In this document: one piece after another, positions 1 through 12,003 of the stretch
Layout of the letters: every line of letters begins with the position of its first letter
How positions within the stretch are numbered: the first letter of the stretch is position 1
Assembly (NCBI GenBank): GCA_032433595.1
Contig: JASWJB010000096.1
Location: 1 to 64,000, forward strand
Direction of reading: 5' to 3'
DNA length: 64,000 nucleotides
Source: Conoideocrella luteorostrata
Taxonomy: Eukaryota > Ascomycota > Sordariomycetes > Hypocreales > Clavicipitaceae
The notes under the pieces: generated by a model
What the model was told of the DNA's origin: nothing
Database searches by the model: none
The model's input: the letters and a program-made list of their open reading frames with translations, nothing else
Made by a program: the position numbers and the translations under genes

Positions 1-857
1 CCCCCGTCTGCCCCCCAGATCCCCCGAATTTGTGCACACTCGTCCATCCTGTGGTGACCGGAACGGCCCCAAACGTACCAAAGTCTCCCCGCACGTTCGG
101 CTAGTTAGTTTGAGTTTGACTCTGCCCTCCCCCCGTCTCTGTCACCTGTCGACTGCTTGAAGCCCTCTCCTTGGGAGCCCCGCCGCCGCCGTCCTCCTCC
201 CATCAGTCGCTTCCCCATCCATTCCCCAACAATTGACCCAGTCTCCAGTCAATCGCCCCCGTCGGGTGGCCAATGACGCGCATCTGGCCGCATCTGAAGC
301 CAGTTATCATCCAATCGCAAGCTTGTCCGTAAAGTTTGGTGCGTCTGGCAGCAATCCTCTTTCCTGCGCAAATCACGATGGTGAGCCTCGGTAGCCCTCT
401 CATGCCACTCCCTTTCATATGCACATGCTTGACGTCTGGCTTTGGTTATAAATGGCCTTTCTGGCACGCGCCGGATCAAGGGTCCCTGTACAAGCCTGAA
501 TTCTCGAATCACAAGCTTCGGATTTCTTACTTGGACCTTGTCGCGATCGGATCCTTTAGTTGGCTCATAGAGAGATACATTCCTTGCTTACTAGAGCTGT
601 TTTACCTTTCACTACCTTTCACTTTCTAGATTTGGTCAGTCAATCAGTCAGTCATTCTTTAACACATTCTCGTGCACACACCACGCCTTGCCCCCCCCTC
701 TCGATACCGATTGTGCAGAGATTTGTTGGTTCCGCCGTTTTTCCTCCTCTGGACCCGCATTCTGCCCTCACCCTGCAGTCTCTTCAAGTGCTAACTCGTC
801 TCTTTCGTGATAAAGATTCCCCACCGTGCGCTACATTTTCATTCTTACATTACAAAT
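1..857. other. Upstream/promoter region of the Sec14-like gene
   Basis: No coding sequence is recognisable here. The first 250 bases and the last 200 bases before the start codon at 858 are strongly pyrimidine-rich on the plus strand (long C and CT tracts), as is common in promoters and 5' leaders of highly expressed filamentous-fungal genes. The small open frames in this stretch carry no domain signature. Confidence 0.5.
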
Positions 858-2345
858 ATGGCTTCCACTATTCCCGAGGGCCATGTCGGCAACTTGAATG
901 CCGAGCAGGAGGCCAAGCTTCGCGAGCTCTGGAGCACTGTCTTCCGATTGTACGACATTCTTCAGGACTGGAGCCAGAAGAAGAAGACTGAGCCGGCCCC
1001 GGCCAAGGTTGAGTCACCAAAGAAATCACGTTGGTTTGGAGGATGGAAGGAGCCCGAGGCCCCCGCCGGCCCTGCGCTTCCCGAGGAAGCCCTTAAGCTC
1101 ATTGACTGTGGCGAGGCCGATAAGTTTGGCCTGGTCAAGCAGTTCCAGCAGGTTATTGCCACTCAAACCCCAGAGTCTCTTCGTGCTATGGTTTTGGGTT
1201 CTGTCAAAGTTGAGCACCCCGATGCCCTTGCTCTGCGATTTTTGCGAGCCCGCAAGTGGGACATCAAGCGTGCGTTGGTCATGATGTTCTCTGCTATGAA
1301 CTGGAGACACAATGAGTTCCGTGTTGACTCTGATATCCTGGCTAATGGCGAGGAGGTTCTTGTTCGCGACGAGGAGAAGGGAGAAGTAAAGAGCAAGGCA
1401 CTGGCCCAGGACTTCATGAGACAGATCCGTGGCGGAAAGAGCTTCATCCACGGCGTCGACCGGGAGAACCGGCCCATCAGCTATGTCCGCGTCAAGCTGC
1501 ACCGTGCTGCCGATCAGTCCGTGGAAAGTCTTGAGCGATACACAACCTACCTCATTGAGACGGCCCGCCTTGCTTTGGACCCTCCTGTCGAAACCGCCAC
1601 GCTCGTCTTTGACCTGTCCAACTTCACCCTGGCAAACATGGACTATGTCCCCGTCAAGTTCATCATCAAGTGTTTCGAGGCTAATTACCCCGAATCATTG
1701 GGTGCCATTCTCATTCACAACTCCCCCTGGGTGTTCAAGCGTAAGTAACCGGTCCCCCAAGTTGAGTCTGAAACATCTTGCTAATATACGACAGCTTGCT
1801 GGAAGATCATTTCCGCCTGGCTTGACCCTGTCGTCGCCGCTAAGGTCCACCTGACCTACGGACGCGAGGGTCTTGAGGAGTTTATCCATCCTTCCCAAAT
1901 CATTAAGGAACTCGGCGGTGACGAGGACTGGGAGTACAAGTACGACGAGCCTGTTCCAGGCGAGAACGCCGCCATGAAGGACACTGCTACTCGTGACAAG
2001 ATCCAGCAGGAGAGAGATGAGTTGGCTAACCAGTTCGAGCTGGCCACCAAGGAATGGATTGCCAACCCCGAAGGTGCCAAGGGCGCCGACATCAAGAACA
2101 AGAGAGAAAGCATTGTTGTCCAGCTCAAAGAGAACTACTGGAAGCTGGATAAGTACGTTCGCTGCCGATCTTTGTACGATCGTCAGGGCAACATCCGACT
2201 CGGTGCTAAGACGGTGTGGTATCCCGAGCAGGCGGGTGAGAAGAGGGCCCCCAACGGCTCGATTCAGCAGATCGAGGATCTTAGCAAAGGAAAGGATGGT
2301 GTGGCAACCACCAACGTTGTACCTACGGCAGAGATTACGGCTTAG
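858..2345 (+). CDS. Sec14-type CRAL-TRIO lipid-transfer protein
   Basis: A two-exon gene, 858-1740 and 1795-2345. The 54-nt intron starts GTAAGT and ends ACAG, and splicing keeps one frame, giving 477 residues. The start at 858 sits just before the conserved part. Residues about 85-160 form a CRAL-TRIO N-terminal helical region (ALRFLRARKWD, then a run leading to MNWR). Residues about 185-340 form the Sec14 lipid-binding domain (SFIHGVDRENRPISYVRVK; ATLVFDLSNFTLANMD; SLGAILIHNSPWVFK), and a charged C-terminal tail follows. Relatives such as yeast Csr1/Sfh2 move phosphatidylinositol and other lipids between membranes and are cytosolic or on lipid droplets. No lesion is visible. This housekeeping-type gene probably marks the edge of the stable chromosome. 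The family is secure; the subfamily is inferred. Confidence 0.93.
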
Positions 2346-4075
2346 ATGGCATACCCTTTGTAAATTACGCATGGCTTGATATGAGACGCATCTTATGACT
2401 AGATATTTTTGACTTATCTTGAACAATATGATACAATACGTTTTGAGATGTACGTAATTTACCGTGATATGCAGCTCTAAACTGGCATAAGTGCCGTTGC
2501 TGTTTCTTTTTGCATAGAATTGCTCTTGCGTGCTGAACAATACATATCTGTTGATGGGGGGTGAGGGGGCGGGGACGGGTGCTATTGCTGGCACTTCGTC
2601 TGTTCTGGCTACAATGTGAGGCCAGTCGGTAGGTATTTCACCCATTACCTGCCCTTCCATCACCCAGCTTAAATTAAACATCGCATATGCTATCTATGGT
2701 GTTTTTGCCGGCTTTTGAAGTGCGAACAGTGGTGGCACCAAGTCACAGAACAATGTCTCCTACGACGAAACAAAACACGCGGTGTGAGCTATTCGGCCAT
2801 TGGCGTAGCCGCTGGTTACCTTCCCTGCGTATTCGATGGAGTGAACACTTCGACCCAAGGAGTTACGCGGATCAACATGAAGGTCCAGATGAGCTTGGTT
2901 TGAGCACATGCTGAATCTCCTGGCTCTGAGCACTTCGTAAGTTCATGATGCTCGGAATACACATTCTGTTTCTTGATGGGTTTCGCCTCGAGTCTGAAGA
3001 TGATGGTTGGTCGGGCATTATTGAGTGGACTCTTGATGTGTCTGGTACTATCTAGGACGGTCGGTAGTACTTCACGGGTGACGAAGATGACGACAATGCT
3101 TGGGAAGGTAGCACCTACACATCCGAGAGTGATGCTTCCTCGCTCGCAGCCTTTCATTCCGCCGGCTCCGACACTTCAGACTATTTTCCCCCCATGCAAA
3201 GGAGAGGCTAAGCGTCATGAGCATTCAATGCTTAGTCCGCACACGGCCCGATTCAACCACATTCAATTCTTTCTCATTGCCCTCGGCAACGCCGCAGCTC
3301 AATTGCCTGCCATTGAAACTCTGCACGCACTGCTCAGCCAATCAAACTTCGAAATAATGCACAAGGGATACGGCGAGGTAATGAGCGCTGGAACGGGCAG
3401 AGGCGATCCTGACACGAGGGAAATCCCGGTCCGCGATGGCTTCTGATTGTAATTGGCGGCTTCAAGACGACGCTGAGGCTTCACTTCATGAATCAGGCGG
3501 GAAAGGGCGATGTCACATGATTTAACGCAGAGACAAGCTCATATTAAAGACTCCTGTATAGCTCGTTCAATATATGAGAGGATGTATCGAGAATTCATGC
3601 GCATCTTGCCTACGATAACTCGTTTGCACATGTACTTGTTTAGCGTAGAGTGGGCTTGTCCAAGAATTCTTCGCTTCTTCCACAACATCTTTCAGCTTTT
3701 CAATTTTCTTTCTACGCATATCTTGCCCGGCTTGGTTGATTTCATCCTTTGGATCTGTGTCTTCTGGATCTTTTCCATCTACGGCATCCAATCATCCGGA
3801 AATCTCGTTGACTGGCTCATAGCGGGCTCAGTACACGTCTTGGCAAATCTGGGCCAGGCGTAACTAAGATTGTCACTGGCGACGATAATCTCAACCTTCT
3901 CTAAGTGATGCCCAACTCTATAGACCTGATCGACCAGAATCTTGGCAATATTAGCGTCTTGGACATACCTGTTGGCCATCAGCACGATCTTCATGTTCCT
4001 GATAGCTTGGCACCAATTGTCCTCGGTTTTCACAGACTTCCGTATACAAAAATAGGCATATGCTATGCTATTCTT
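2346..4075. other. Intergenic DNA with decayed coding remnants
   Basis: No intact gene is visible. On the plus strand around 2975-3215 one frame reads as acidic protein (LESEDDGWSGIIEW, then GDEDDDNAWEGSTYTSESD) but is cut by two stop codons. Around 3225-3445 another frame (FNHIQFFLIALGNAAAQLP) vaguely recalls fungal F-box proteins. On the minus strand 3567-4033 a further frame (MKIVLMANRYVQDANIAKIL) is open but unrecognised. These look like relics rather than working genes. Confidence 0.35.
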
Positions 4076-4269
4076 GATATTGGCGGAGGAGACCCTGTGA
4101 ACGCCTCAGAGCTCCGCCATCTAACCCACAAACTCAGGAAACGCTTGATACGAAGTTCTCAATGCCACTATTCACATTTGAGGGTACCATACCGCAACAA
4201 GCGTTTCCTGAGTTTGTGGGTTAGATGGAGGAGCTCTGAGGCGTTCACAGAGTCTCCTCTGCCAATATC
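4076..4269. repeat. Near-perfect 72-bp inverted repeat (hairpin)
   Basis: The left arm is 4076-4147 and the right arm 4198-4269. They are reverse complements over 72 bases with three mismatches, separated by a 50-base loop. The outer ends are GATATTGGC and GCCAATATC. The same peptide-like string (VNASELxHLTHKLRKR) can be read inward from both arms, as expected of an inverted duplication of a coding fragment. A transcript across it would fold into a long, nearly perfect stem. Confidence 0.85.
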
Positions 4270-5903
4270 TTTGGCGTGTGACTCTTTCCGCAAGACACTG
4301 GTGATTCGTCGTACTTGCTTGGTAAGATACCGTATAGATGTCACCGACGGCCACAACTACACAGTTTGTGCGGGGATTTGAGCACCCCTAGGGTAGCTAC
4401 GTGGAGGAAAGATTGCTCTTTTGCAGAGAAGAGCGTCAGTCAGCTTTTGATCAATGTATTTATAGTTAGCATAGTTGCCCTCAGAATGAAAAGAAACCAT
4501 GCCTTCTTCGTGAAGCAAAAATTAACACTTTGTGATTTTAATCGTGCCTTTTGAGCCTATTATTATTATTGATACTAACTATTTGAACGCTTAAACCATT
4601 TGATCAAATGCAGTAAAGCAAGACTGCAGGACCAATTGAGAAGCTACTCAACGTCTCACAATACAGAGAACCGCTTTTGACCTACGATTCAGTCTACGCT
4701 TACAAGGCGCGGACTCCACGGCAAGATAACAGCACCCTGGATACACGAACCAATTGATCAATTGATACCGAATAGTACAACCAGCCGTACAGGTTGTTTG
4801 GTGTGTTCTTTTCATCCTGACAAAACAGCTACCAGCCAAAGTCGTATTGGCCGCTCCATTTCAGCAAAACTTGCAAAAGCGTTGGTTGATACCAGTTTAC
4901 CGTCTAAAAATACTGGTTTCACAGGAAGGCTCCAGTCTTTAGAATCGAAGGGAAGATGTCTAACCTGACCTAAAAAAAGGACTCAGCAAACTTTTACGAA
5001 TCTAATTAACACTAGCTGCACAGGTTTAGGCAATGCTTCCAGCACGAACTATGCCTTCCAAAGAGGGGGGGAGCTGGTGTCTGACACAGTGTAAAGAATA
5101 ACGCAGGGGGCAGTTGTTTCCAATGGAAATAAACCAGATTCCAGCTGTTCAACTCGGGAAAGGCGACTTAGTCCACTCCAGATTATCACTGTTCGCGGAA
5201 GATAATGATTCATCGGATCACGCAGGACGGCATGACCAAGGACTACGCGGATACAGTGTGCGTTGACATCATAGCAGTTGCACAGACTGACTTACAACCG
5301 GGCTTTATACGTTCCTGTTTTGAATTCTTGTCTGGTTCTTGTCGAATTAGATGTCGACGAGACCTAAGGATTTGAAGGAGTCATTACGATTGTCTTGGAG
5401 GCTGGCAAAGATATGAATAGAATAGATAACAATGAAGACATGTCACTGATAGAGGCCAGATGAAATTGACGTGGGAGAGTGATCCAGGGGCCCTGTGGTC
5501 AAAACGGACGGCCAGTAGTCGAAGGTGACTTCGTTGACTTAAATTTACGGCATCTATTTATGTTTATATCAAGCTGGTATTTATATCATATAGTTAGACT
5601 GTGTGAACATTAATGTTGCTGCTTCACAGCATATAGAAGCGGTCCTTGATCCGCGCCAAATATAGCTAATACCGCCGTCGTTACCCTGCGTTTTGATTTC
5701 CCGGACGGCAAAGAAATGAACTCGAGACACCAGCTGCAATCATGCGAGTGAAGGCTTCAAGTGCGAAAAAGATCCGCACAGAGTCTCAGTTTTGTTTTGT
5801 GAGATTTTGGATCAAAGTTGGCGAAGTCGAACTCCGCCGACGAGCCAAATTTGCGGCAAACATGCCGCACTCTCGACCGGCTGCGACTCTCTTGAACGTG
5901 TGC
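4270..5903. other. Intergenic DNA, no gene recognised
   Basis: AT-rich sequence with only short open frames and no conserved motif. No repeat shared with the rest of the window was noticed. It serves as the 3' flank of the minus-strand gene ending at 5904. Confidence 0.4.
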
Positions 5904-7112
5904 TCAACATGCTTTGTCGTTGAAGTTGTAGTAGCCAAAACCAAGGTCATCGGAATCTGTTACGGACTTGTCGTAGAAACGGCAAGTGCCTGTTTGCGTG
6001 CCCGACCCAGGGTCGGTAACAATGTAGAAACCCGTGGACAGACATCGAGTATCTACTTTACATGATGCTATGCAACCGGCCTGGTTCGAATTGAAGTTTG
6101 CATTGTAATTAAACGCATTAGGGCCGGGCAAGCCCCGGGCGTTGCATATTTTTGGTCTTATGATGACGGGAGTGAAAGTTTGAGAAACAGTCACGGTTGC
6201 CGGTTCTGCGTTAGCGTGAGACTGATAGTTGATGTTAGCAGGCGCACAAATAGGTGATGTTTGTTTGGCATTGAAGAATAGAGCTGATTTAAGATGGCAT
6301 CCTGAATTCCTGAGAAGGAGAGGGACGGGCACTTACAGTAACAGTGGCTGAGGCTGTGAGGGTATCGATGATGGTCTGGGTGATTGTAACTGAGTATGCG
6401 GCTGCAAGAGTAGCCTATAGCATGTCAGCAGCTGGGCGAGTAGCGGCCGAAGTCTTTTCCATGATCTTACTGTGATTGTGGCTGTGCTCTTGTTTGGCGC
6501 GGTGACTACGATGGTCTTGGTAGTCGGCTGTACTATGCAAGAACAGGCAGCGCTGATCTTGCAGGCCGGGAAACCTCGCAGCGCTGGGTGCAAGGCTCCT
6601 CTGTCCTCATTGCCTCGCTTGGCATATCTTGTCACCGGATCTCCTGTGACCGTGGTCGTTCTGCCATGTTTCATTAGTCGACGAACATCCCGGAGGGGAG
6701 GGAGGGGAGGGCCAAGTATACATGGTCACCGGACTCGGCGTTTCTGTGATGGTTATTGTACCGGTATTGGTAATAGTGTTGGTCCTTCACAGCAGTAAGT
6801 ATAGGACGAGAAAACGCAATAAACTAGGAGTATGCTCGAGACTCACTGCGTGGCCTGTAAGGTTACGGTTGGTGGCGGAAGATTTGAAGTCACTGTCACA
6901 GTGGCTGCAGCTGCGGTCACGGTGACGCTTGTTGAGCGCGGGTAGCCCAGGTAAGACGAGCATAATGATGTTGCTATTGCCTGTAATGGCTTCTTCAAGA
7001 TAGAGTACACCGGGTCAACCGCGCTATAGACGGCTTGTTGGTTGGGTGCCGCGGTAGCACCCGAGCAAGCAATTGCAGCGCAGGCCGGGATTAAAGTTTT
7101 CGAAAATCTCAT
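5904..7112 (-). CDS. Secreted Thr/Val-rich protein with C-terminal Apple/PAN-like domain
   Basis: A five-exon model on the minus strand: 7112-6847, 6784-6722, 6660-6471, 6414-6337 and 6221-5904. Introns are 62, 61, 56 and 115 nt with GTGAGT, GTATAC, GTAAGA and GTAAGT donors and AG acceptors. All phases agree, giving 304 residues. The start at 7112 begins a clear signal peptide (MRFSKTLIPACAAIACSGATA). The middle is a low-complexity TVT/TIT stretch, often seen in O-glycosylated wall proteins, with a Cys pair near SAACSCIVQP. The last 85 residues have spaced cysteines (ICNARGLPG; GCIASCKVDTRC; GTCRFYD; NDKAC) in the manner of fungal Apple/PAN modules that bind carbohydrate or protein. It is probably secreted or wall-attached, but no GPI signal is seen. 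The final intron is the least certain; the domain call is by pattern. Confidence 0.75.
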
Positions 7113-10100
7113 GTTAGGCTTGGAGTACAGAAAGGCCTGGAGAGTCGAGAGTTATGGTGACACAGGTGTCGGAAGTCTGGCAAGTCATATAGAGGGAGAA
7201 GGGTCTTTTATTATATTCGAGCTGGTTAATACCTTGCTCGAGACTTTCCACTGCCCGCGGTGATCCCAATAACACTTTTTATGCAGGAACTATGCAAAAC
7301 AACACCGACGAGTAGGACTAACGATGACTAGCAACCCCCAACGCGGTGTATTAGTTAGTTAGTTACCCAGGTAGCCCGATTTGGTCAAGCCGCGACCAAG
7401 TTTAAGCCCCAATGGGCCAGGAACCTGTCTGAGATCCAGTGCGGCTGCAGTTCACACAGCAGTCTGGACTCAGCTGGGTAGTTGCCGCGAGCTCTGGATC
7501 GAGTTTAGGCGTGTACGGCTGCCCGAGTTCTAGATCTCAGTACTCCGGTCGTATCGGAGTAGCCCGGCCACAAAGCGAAGTTGGAAGCTGATACTCCGTC
7601 TTCCGTGCGACGTTAATTGCGCGGCGGGCCTAGGCTCAACGGCGCCGAAGCCCCGTCTTGCGGCTAGACTCCTCTAGACAGCCACTCCATCATAACCCAA
7701 GTTGTGCAACCTGGGCGACCTGGGCTGTCCGCGTGCTATGCAAATGTGGCGCCTGGCGGTCGCGTGATTGACACCTCCGTACCTAGTCTTAATGCCGATT
7801 ATGCAAAGTAGCCCCGAACCATCCTCCCTTCGTCTTGTGCATAGTAATTAAACAGTCTGATATTTTGTTGTCTTTGACTCATGCAGATAGTGTGGCTGGT
7901 AGTATTAAAGGCAGTGAAAAAGCAAGTCTGTGGCGTCGAGTCATGAAGTGGCGGTAACGCTGACCCCGTCGCAATTTTATCCCGGAGGGCGAGCGCGAAG
8001 TTCCCTGGTCGGACGTAATCGCCCTCGCGAGCCAACCAAGATCGCGCATGTTTTCGTGTAAATATGACAAGGCATAACTAAGGCCGAAATCCGAATTTAT
8101 GACTGCGTCACAAACAACGTGTTTCCTCATAGTGCAAAGATGTCGGTATGCCTCGATTTATGAGGCTTGTGACATTCAATACCTGCCTGTCGGTGACGCG
8201 GTCATGGTTTACTTCAATTAGAACACAGAGATGGAAGCGGCATTGTATCCTCGATTGGGCAGCCAGAACTAGCGCCCTCGCTCTTTTGCGTGGGCGCGGA
8301 TGGTGCCTGATCAAAGCTTTGACTGTCTCCCACTGGTGTCGGAGCTAATATCACGGGCTCCTGGCTACGGATTCATATTAGGGAAGAATAAGGTTTCTCC
8401 CTTCGCCAAAATCCACCCTAAATAGGCATTGTTGATACCGAGAAAGCCGCTGTGGCGATGTCTAGGCCCACTGCCTAGTGCAACACCGCATAGAGACTAC
8501 ACGAGGAATATATCTAGGCCGTGTATAATAATTTTGCAATATAAGTAGCAACGAGCCCACAGAACAGCGGAGAAACATTCGCTGTAGTTATTCGTAAGGC
8601 TAGGTTGACTAAGTGGTGTCTCATCATAGTTGTGGGATGGGGAATAAATACCTGTCCAGCAGCGATAGAATCGAAGACAGCTTGACACAGAATTGTCTTA
8701 GTTTACTTGAAATTACTATGGGCCGTCTATATAAGAAAAGGCACAAAGCCACTAAAACGATTAATACCTTCCCACTTTTCCGTTCCCACTGAATTAGAAA
8801 ACCAAAGCTGCTCACTTGTGACAAGGAAAGTCCAAAAAAAAAAAAAAAAGAATACTGTGAAAAATAACAGCGACTCAGTCAAGAGAGCTACTGAAGTAGT
8901 TGGTCTTTTCTTATGTGAATTCTTATGCGAAGATTGTAAGCTTAGTTATTTACCCCTTTTCTAAGCTACATGCTAGTAGTAGTACTAGCTAAGGCTACAT
9001 GCTAACAGTAGTAGTTGCAATAGCATCAAGAGAGCCATTTGCGCATTTTCCACCGAGTCCCACAGGTCAGTTGCGAGCGTCTGGCCTTAACCTAAGCACT
9101 AGGGCACGGTATCCTTTCTTTCTTCGGCTAGCACCTGCACATAATGTAGTGAAGCTGCTGGCTACAAGGACGTTGCTTTAACATTGGGTCTGCTTTTGTC
9201 TGTTTCATTGTAAAAGAAGACAAACTGAAGTCGAAAGAATCATCACATCGACAATCCAACAGGCTAACTAATGTATCGCAACGGATTTTTCAATAAAATA
9301 CAATGTTATTTACATGATATCGCTCCAAAAAGAGCCCAATATATGGTGGGCCATATATTTCTAATTGTAAAATTCATGACGTATGATCTCCCAGTTGTTG
9401 GATCAGGTTGGGGATACATGTTGAATGTACACGCATCGATAGCGCTCAAGGTCGACACTGAATAGCCATCTGCGCGTAAACCAACCGCCACTGCATGATT
9501 AAAGAACTCATAGAAGTTCCGAGATCCGCTCGATTTGGTGATCTGTGAAGCTATCTTGAGAAATTGAAGATGCCAAGTTCGAGAAGGTGTTCAGGATCGA
9601 GAACTTGCGATTCTCGGGGCTACCCTATATCAAGAATCATCCATGATTATGGAACTGAGCCTGAAGCTGATGACAAATCTAATGATAAATTTATACCTAT
9701 GATATCAAGATAAATAGAGGTGTAAATCTTCGTCAACAGAACTAGAACACAATGATAACTTCATTGATCAGACTGCCCGTAACTAGTCTTCGTGACAAAC
9801 TTTGTGACAAAGCTAGAGGACCTGTTATGGAAGAGGACCACAATAGCAGCTGCTATTATAAATGAAGTAAACGGGGCTAATGACATTGTCCAATAGAACA
9901 CAGAAGGGAACAATGCGCAGCGGTTGGTGAGAGGGGTCGATCATGTCGTCGCGGAACGGCCTCTATTACAAGTAGAAGGGATGGCAAGCTTGCTAGGCTG
10001 CTTTGCAGAGCTCAACGGCGCCAAAGCCCAGGTACTTCGAATCGTCTCAGCGCTATATCAACACCTTGTTCGAGCCTGACGCCATTTGCGCGAGTCTTGT

Positions 10101-10249
10101 GGATACGGAAACGATGATGACCGCGGGGATGGGGCACTCATTGGTGAGGAAGCCAGGCCATGGCTGTTGTACGTTGAAGCCTACTGCCTTCGCGGGCGCT
10201 GCCTCCTCCAACTGTGTCTGTACGACTACATGTCGTTCATCACAGCCAG
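7113..10249. other. Long gene-free stretch
   Basis: About 3 kb without a supportable gene. 7360-7790 is unusually GC-rich against its surroundings and reads like degraded sequence. 8834-8849 is a run of 16 A. 8900-9900 is AT-rich with only short frames. Near 9980-10245 one plus-strand frame (RPWLLYVEAYCLRGRCLLQL) looks like protein but follows an in-frame stop and is unrecognised; it may be a transposon relic. Confidence 0.35.
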
Positions 10250-10269
10250 CTACCTACCTAGGTAGGTAG
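10250..10269. repeat. 20-bp perfect palindrome
   Basis: CTACCTACCTAGGTAGGTAG is its own reverse complement. It lies in gene-poor DNA just after the protein-like relic at 9980-10245 and is not near an obvious promoter. It could be a chance product of CCTA repeats or the scar of an excised element. Confidence 0.7.
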
Positions 10270-10631
10270 TCAATAAGAATACATGCGCTCTTGGCTAGTA
10301 AGAGGCGGACCCTCTCTCTCTTTCTCCCACGCTTGATGCGCACTTCTTTGGCCCTCAACACAACCGGGTCTTGTGATAAACACTTTCCCCAAATACAAAA
10401 AGACAGAGCTACCATCTTATCTGGAGGATTCAAATACGAGTCCTGGCTAAGGGCTTTCTTGGTCGCAGGCCTTAGTCCCCAAGCCCCCACCCAGATGCTG
10501 ACAGAACGGTGCTCTGAGATTGTCGGCGATTCGCGCGTGTAGGCTCGGATGCGCCGGCCGAGATAGGGGTGCACTCGGCCCGAGCGGAGCGATGAAAACT
10601 TGGCCTGGTGTGGTCGCGGTTGTGCCTCGAA

Positions 10632-10670
10632 ATGACGATGACGCTAACGATGACGATGACGATGACCATG
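10632..10670. repeat. (GATGAC)n simple repeat
   Basis: An imperfect hexanucleotide array of GATGAC/GATGACGCTAAC units lying between the palindrome and the DUF3237 pseudogene. No gene uses it. Confidence 0.7.
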
Positions 10671-10819
10671 TTGGACACAGGAAGCCAGAGTTACGGGAGA
10701 GATGTGACAATAGCAATAAATACATATATACATGGAGAAATCATGTCGGAGACGGGACTGTCATCATCCACCGCTCTCACGAGAAACAGCGCACGAAATA
10801 AGTAGCAAAGCACGTAATC

Positions 10820-11528
10820 ATGGCGCACCAACACTCTGGCTTCCCAACCCTGGTGCCAGCCATTATCAACAAAGTGAACATTGGAGATGTGAATCCGTTG
10901 GGTTGGTTTGTCCACAAACCTGCCCATTGGCAAGGCTATTCTCTCCCGCTTTTGTATGCAGAGGAACTTTTGTACTGTATTGTGTGTGCCTAACAATGAG
11001 ATGGATTCCCCACAGGCATCATCCACACCGGATCCAAATTGACGCACTACGTAAGTTGCTTTATCGCCGTTAGACAGGGTACCCCGACTTGCACGATTGA
11101 GGGCGTTCCAGGCTTCGAACCGGCCTTCAAGGCCGAGGTCAACTTCGGGGCTGATTGGCTGTCCTTTGACGCCGACGGAAAGCACGCGCGCATTGACCCA
11201 AGGGGGACGGCGAGGACTGACAAAGGTCACTTCCTTGACTTTCGATACAAGGGCATCATTTGACTGGCGCCCGAAGTCAGCAAGATCTTCGACATGGACC
11301 CCCAGATGGCGACAATTCCGTTTGGGTTTGCCAGTAGGTCCAAGTTTCCCGCAGCCTCGTTCCTTGTCATCATTCAGTATTGTGCTGAGCTGACCGGCAC
11401 CGGCTCGCTGCAGCCGGTTCCCACATCTTCCTCTCGCCGATCCAGAGCTGAAGGACCTGGATAACAGTGTTTTCGTCAGCAACAGCCGCATCATTGTGGG
11501 CGAGAAGGGCTTGACGGTGGAGACTTGA
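10820..11528 (+). pseudogene. DUF3237-family protein, broken
   Basis: The start at 10820 opens MAHQHSGFPTLVPAI, typical of DUF3237 proteins. The core follows at 11096-11262 (VEGVPGFEP-type string here EGVPGFEPAFKAEV; ADWLSFDADGKHARIDPRG; GHFLDFRYKGII). The C-terminus is at 11440-11528 (PELKDLDNSVF; SRIIVGEKGLTVET). An in-frame TGA at 11263 interrupts the core right before LAPEVSKIFDMDPQ. The segment between 11340 and 11430 cannot be joined in frame with normal splice sites, and the N-terminal part runs into a stop near 10990. The family is a small beta-barrel of unknown function, common in fungi and bacteria. Several lesions make a working product unlikely. The family call rests on the conserved GVPGFEP and RIDPRG segments. 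Confidence 0.75.
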
Positions 11529-12003
11529 CAGTCCAATGTCATTGCATCGACCGCTGCGGACTAAGTTATCTACCTGGCATGCGCTGGCTTGCGCCGGCCT
11601 GGAGTTCACGCAGGCTGGTTTAGACAGAGCTTGACATGGCGCATCAGCTCAGTTAGTGGCAAAGTGTGAAATATGAGCTGCATCACCATCAATCTAGTCA
11701 AATGACATGCGCCTTTATGCACCGCTGTGAATGTCAGCCTGGAAAATGTGGGAACCTGCATCGCCAAGTCCAATGAGTCCACGCTCTTGCGCCGAGTCCC
11801 CGATGCTACTGTTCATGCTGCATTCCAGGTCGCCACTCCGTTGCATATAAAAGCAAGCACAGGTACTATGGCTTTCCATCCAAGTTCCCAGCATACGAGC
11901 CCTTTCCCCCCTTCTTTTTCAACTTTCTTACTTCTGGCTTGCGCCAAGACAACTCCCAAGTACAAGAACCATCGCAAACAAACCCCCACGCACATACACC
12001 ACC
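11529..12003. other. Intergenic/promoter DNA before the SDR gene
   Basis: No gene is visible. The last 120 bases before 12004 contain a TATA-like run (CATATAAAAG near 11844) and a pyrimidine-rich leader with many CCC/TTC tracts, as expected for the promoter of the next gene. The start codon context is CACCATGG. Confidence 0.5.

Noticed and set aside
3567..4033. Minus-strand frames with MKIVLMANRYVQDANIAKIL as a real gene
   Set aside because: Two frames separated by a stop, no start context, no recognised domain; treated as a relic.
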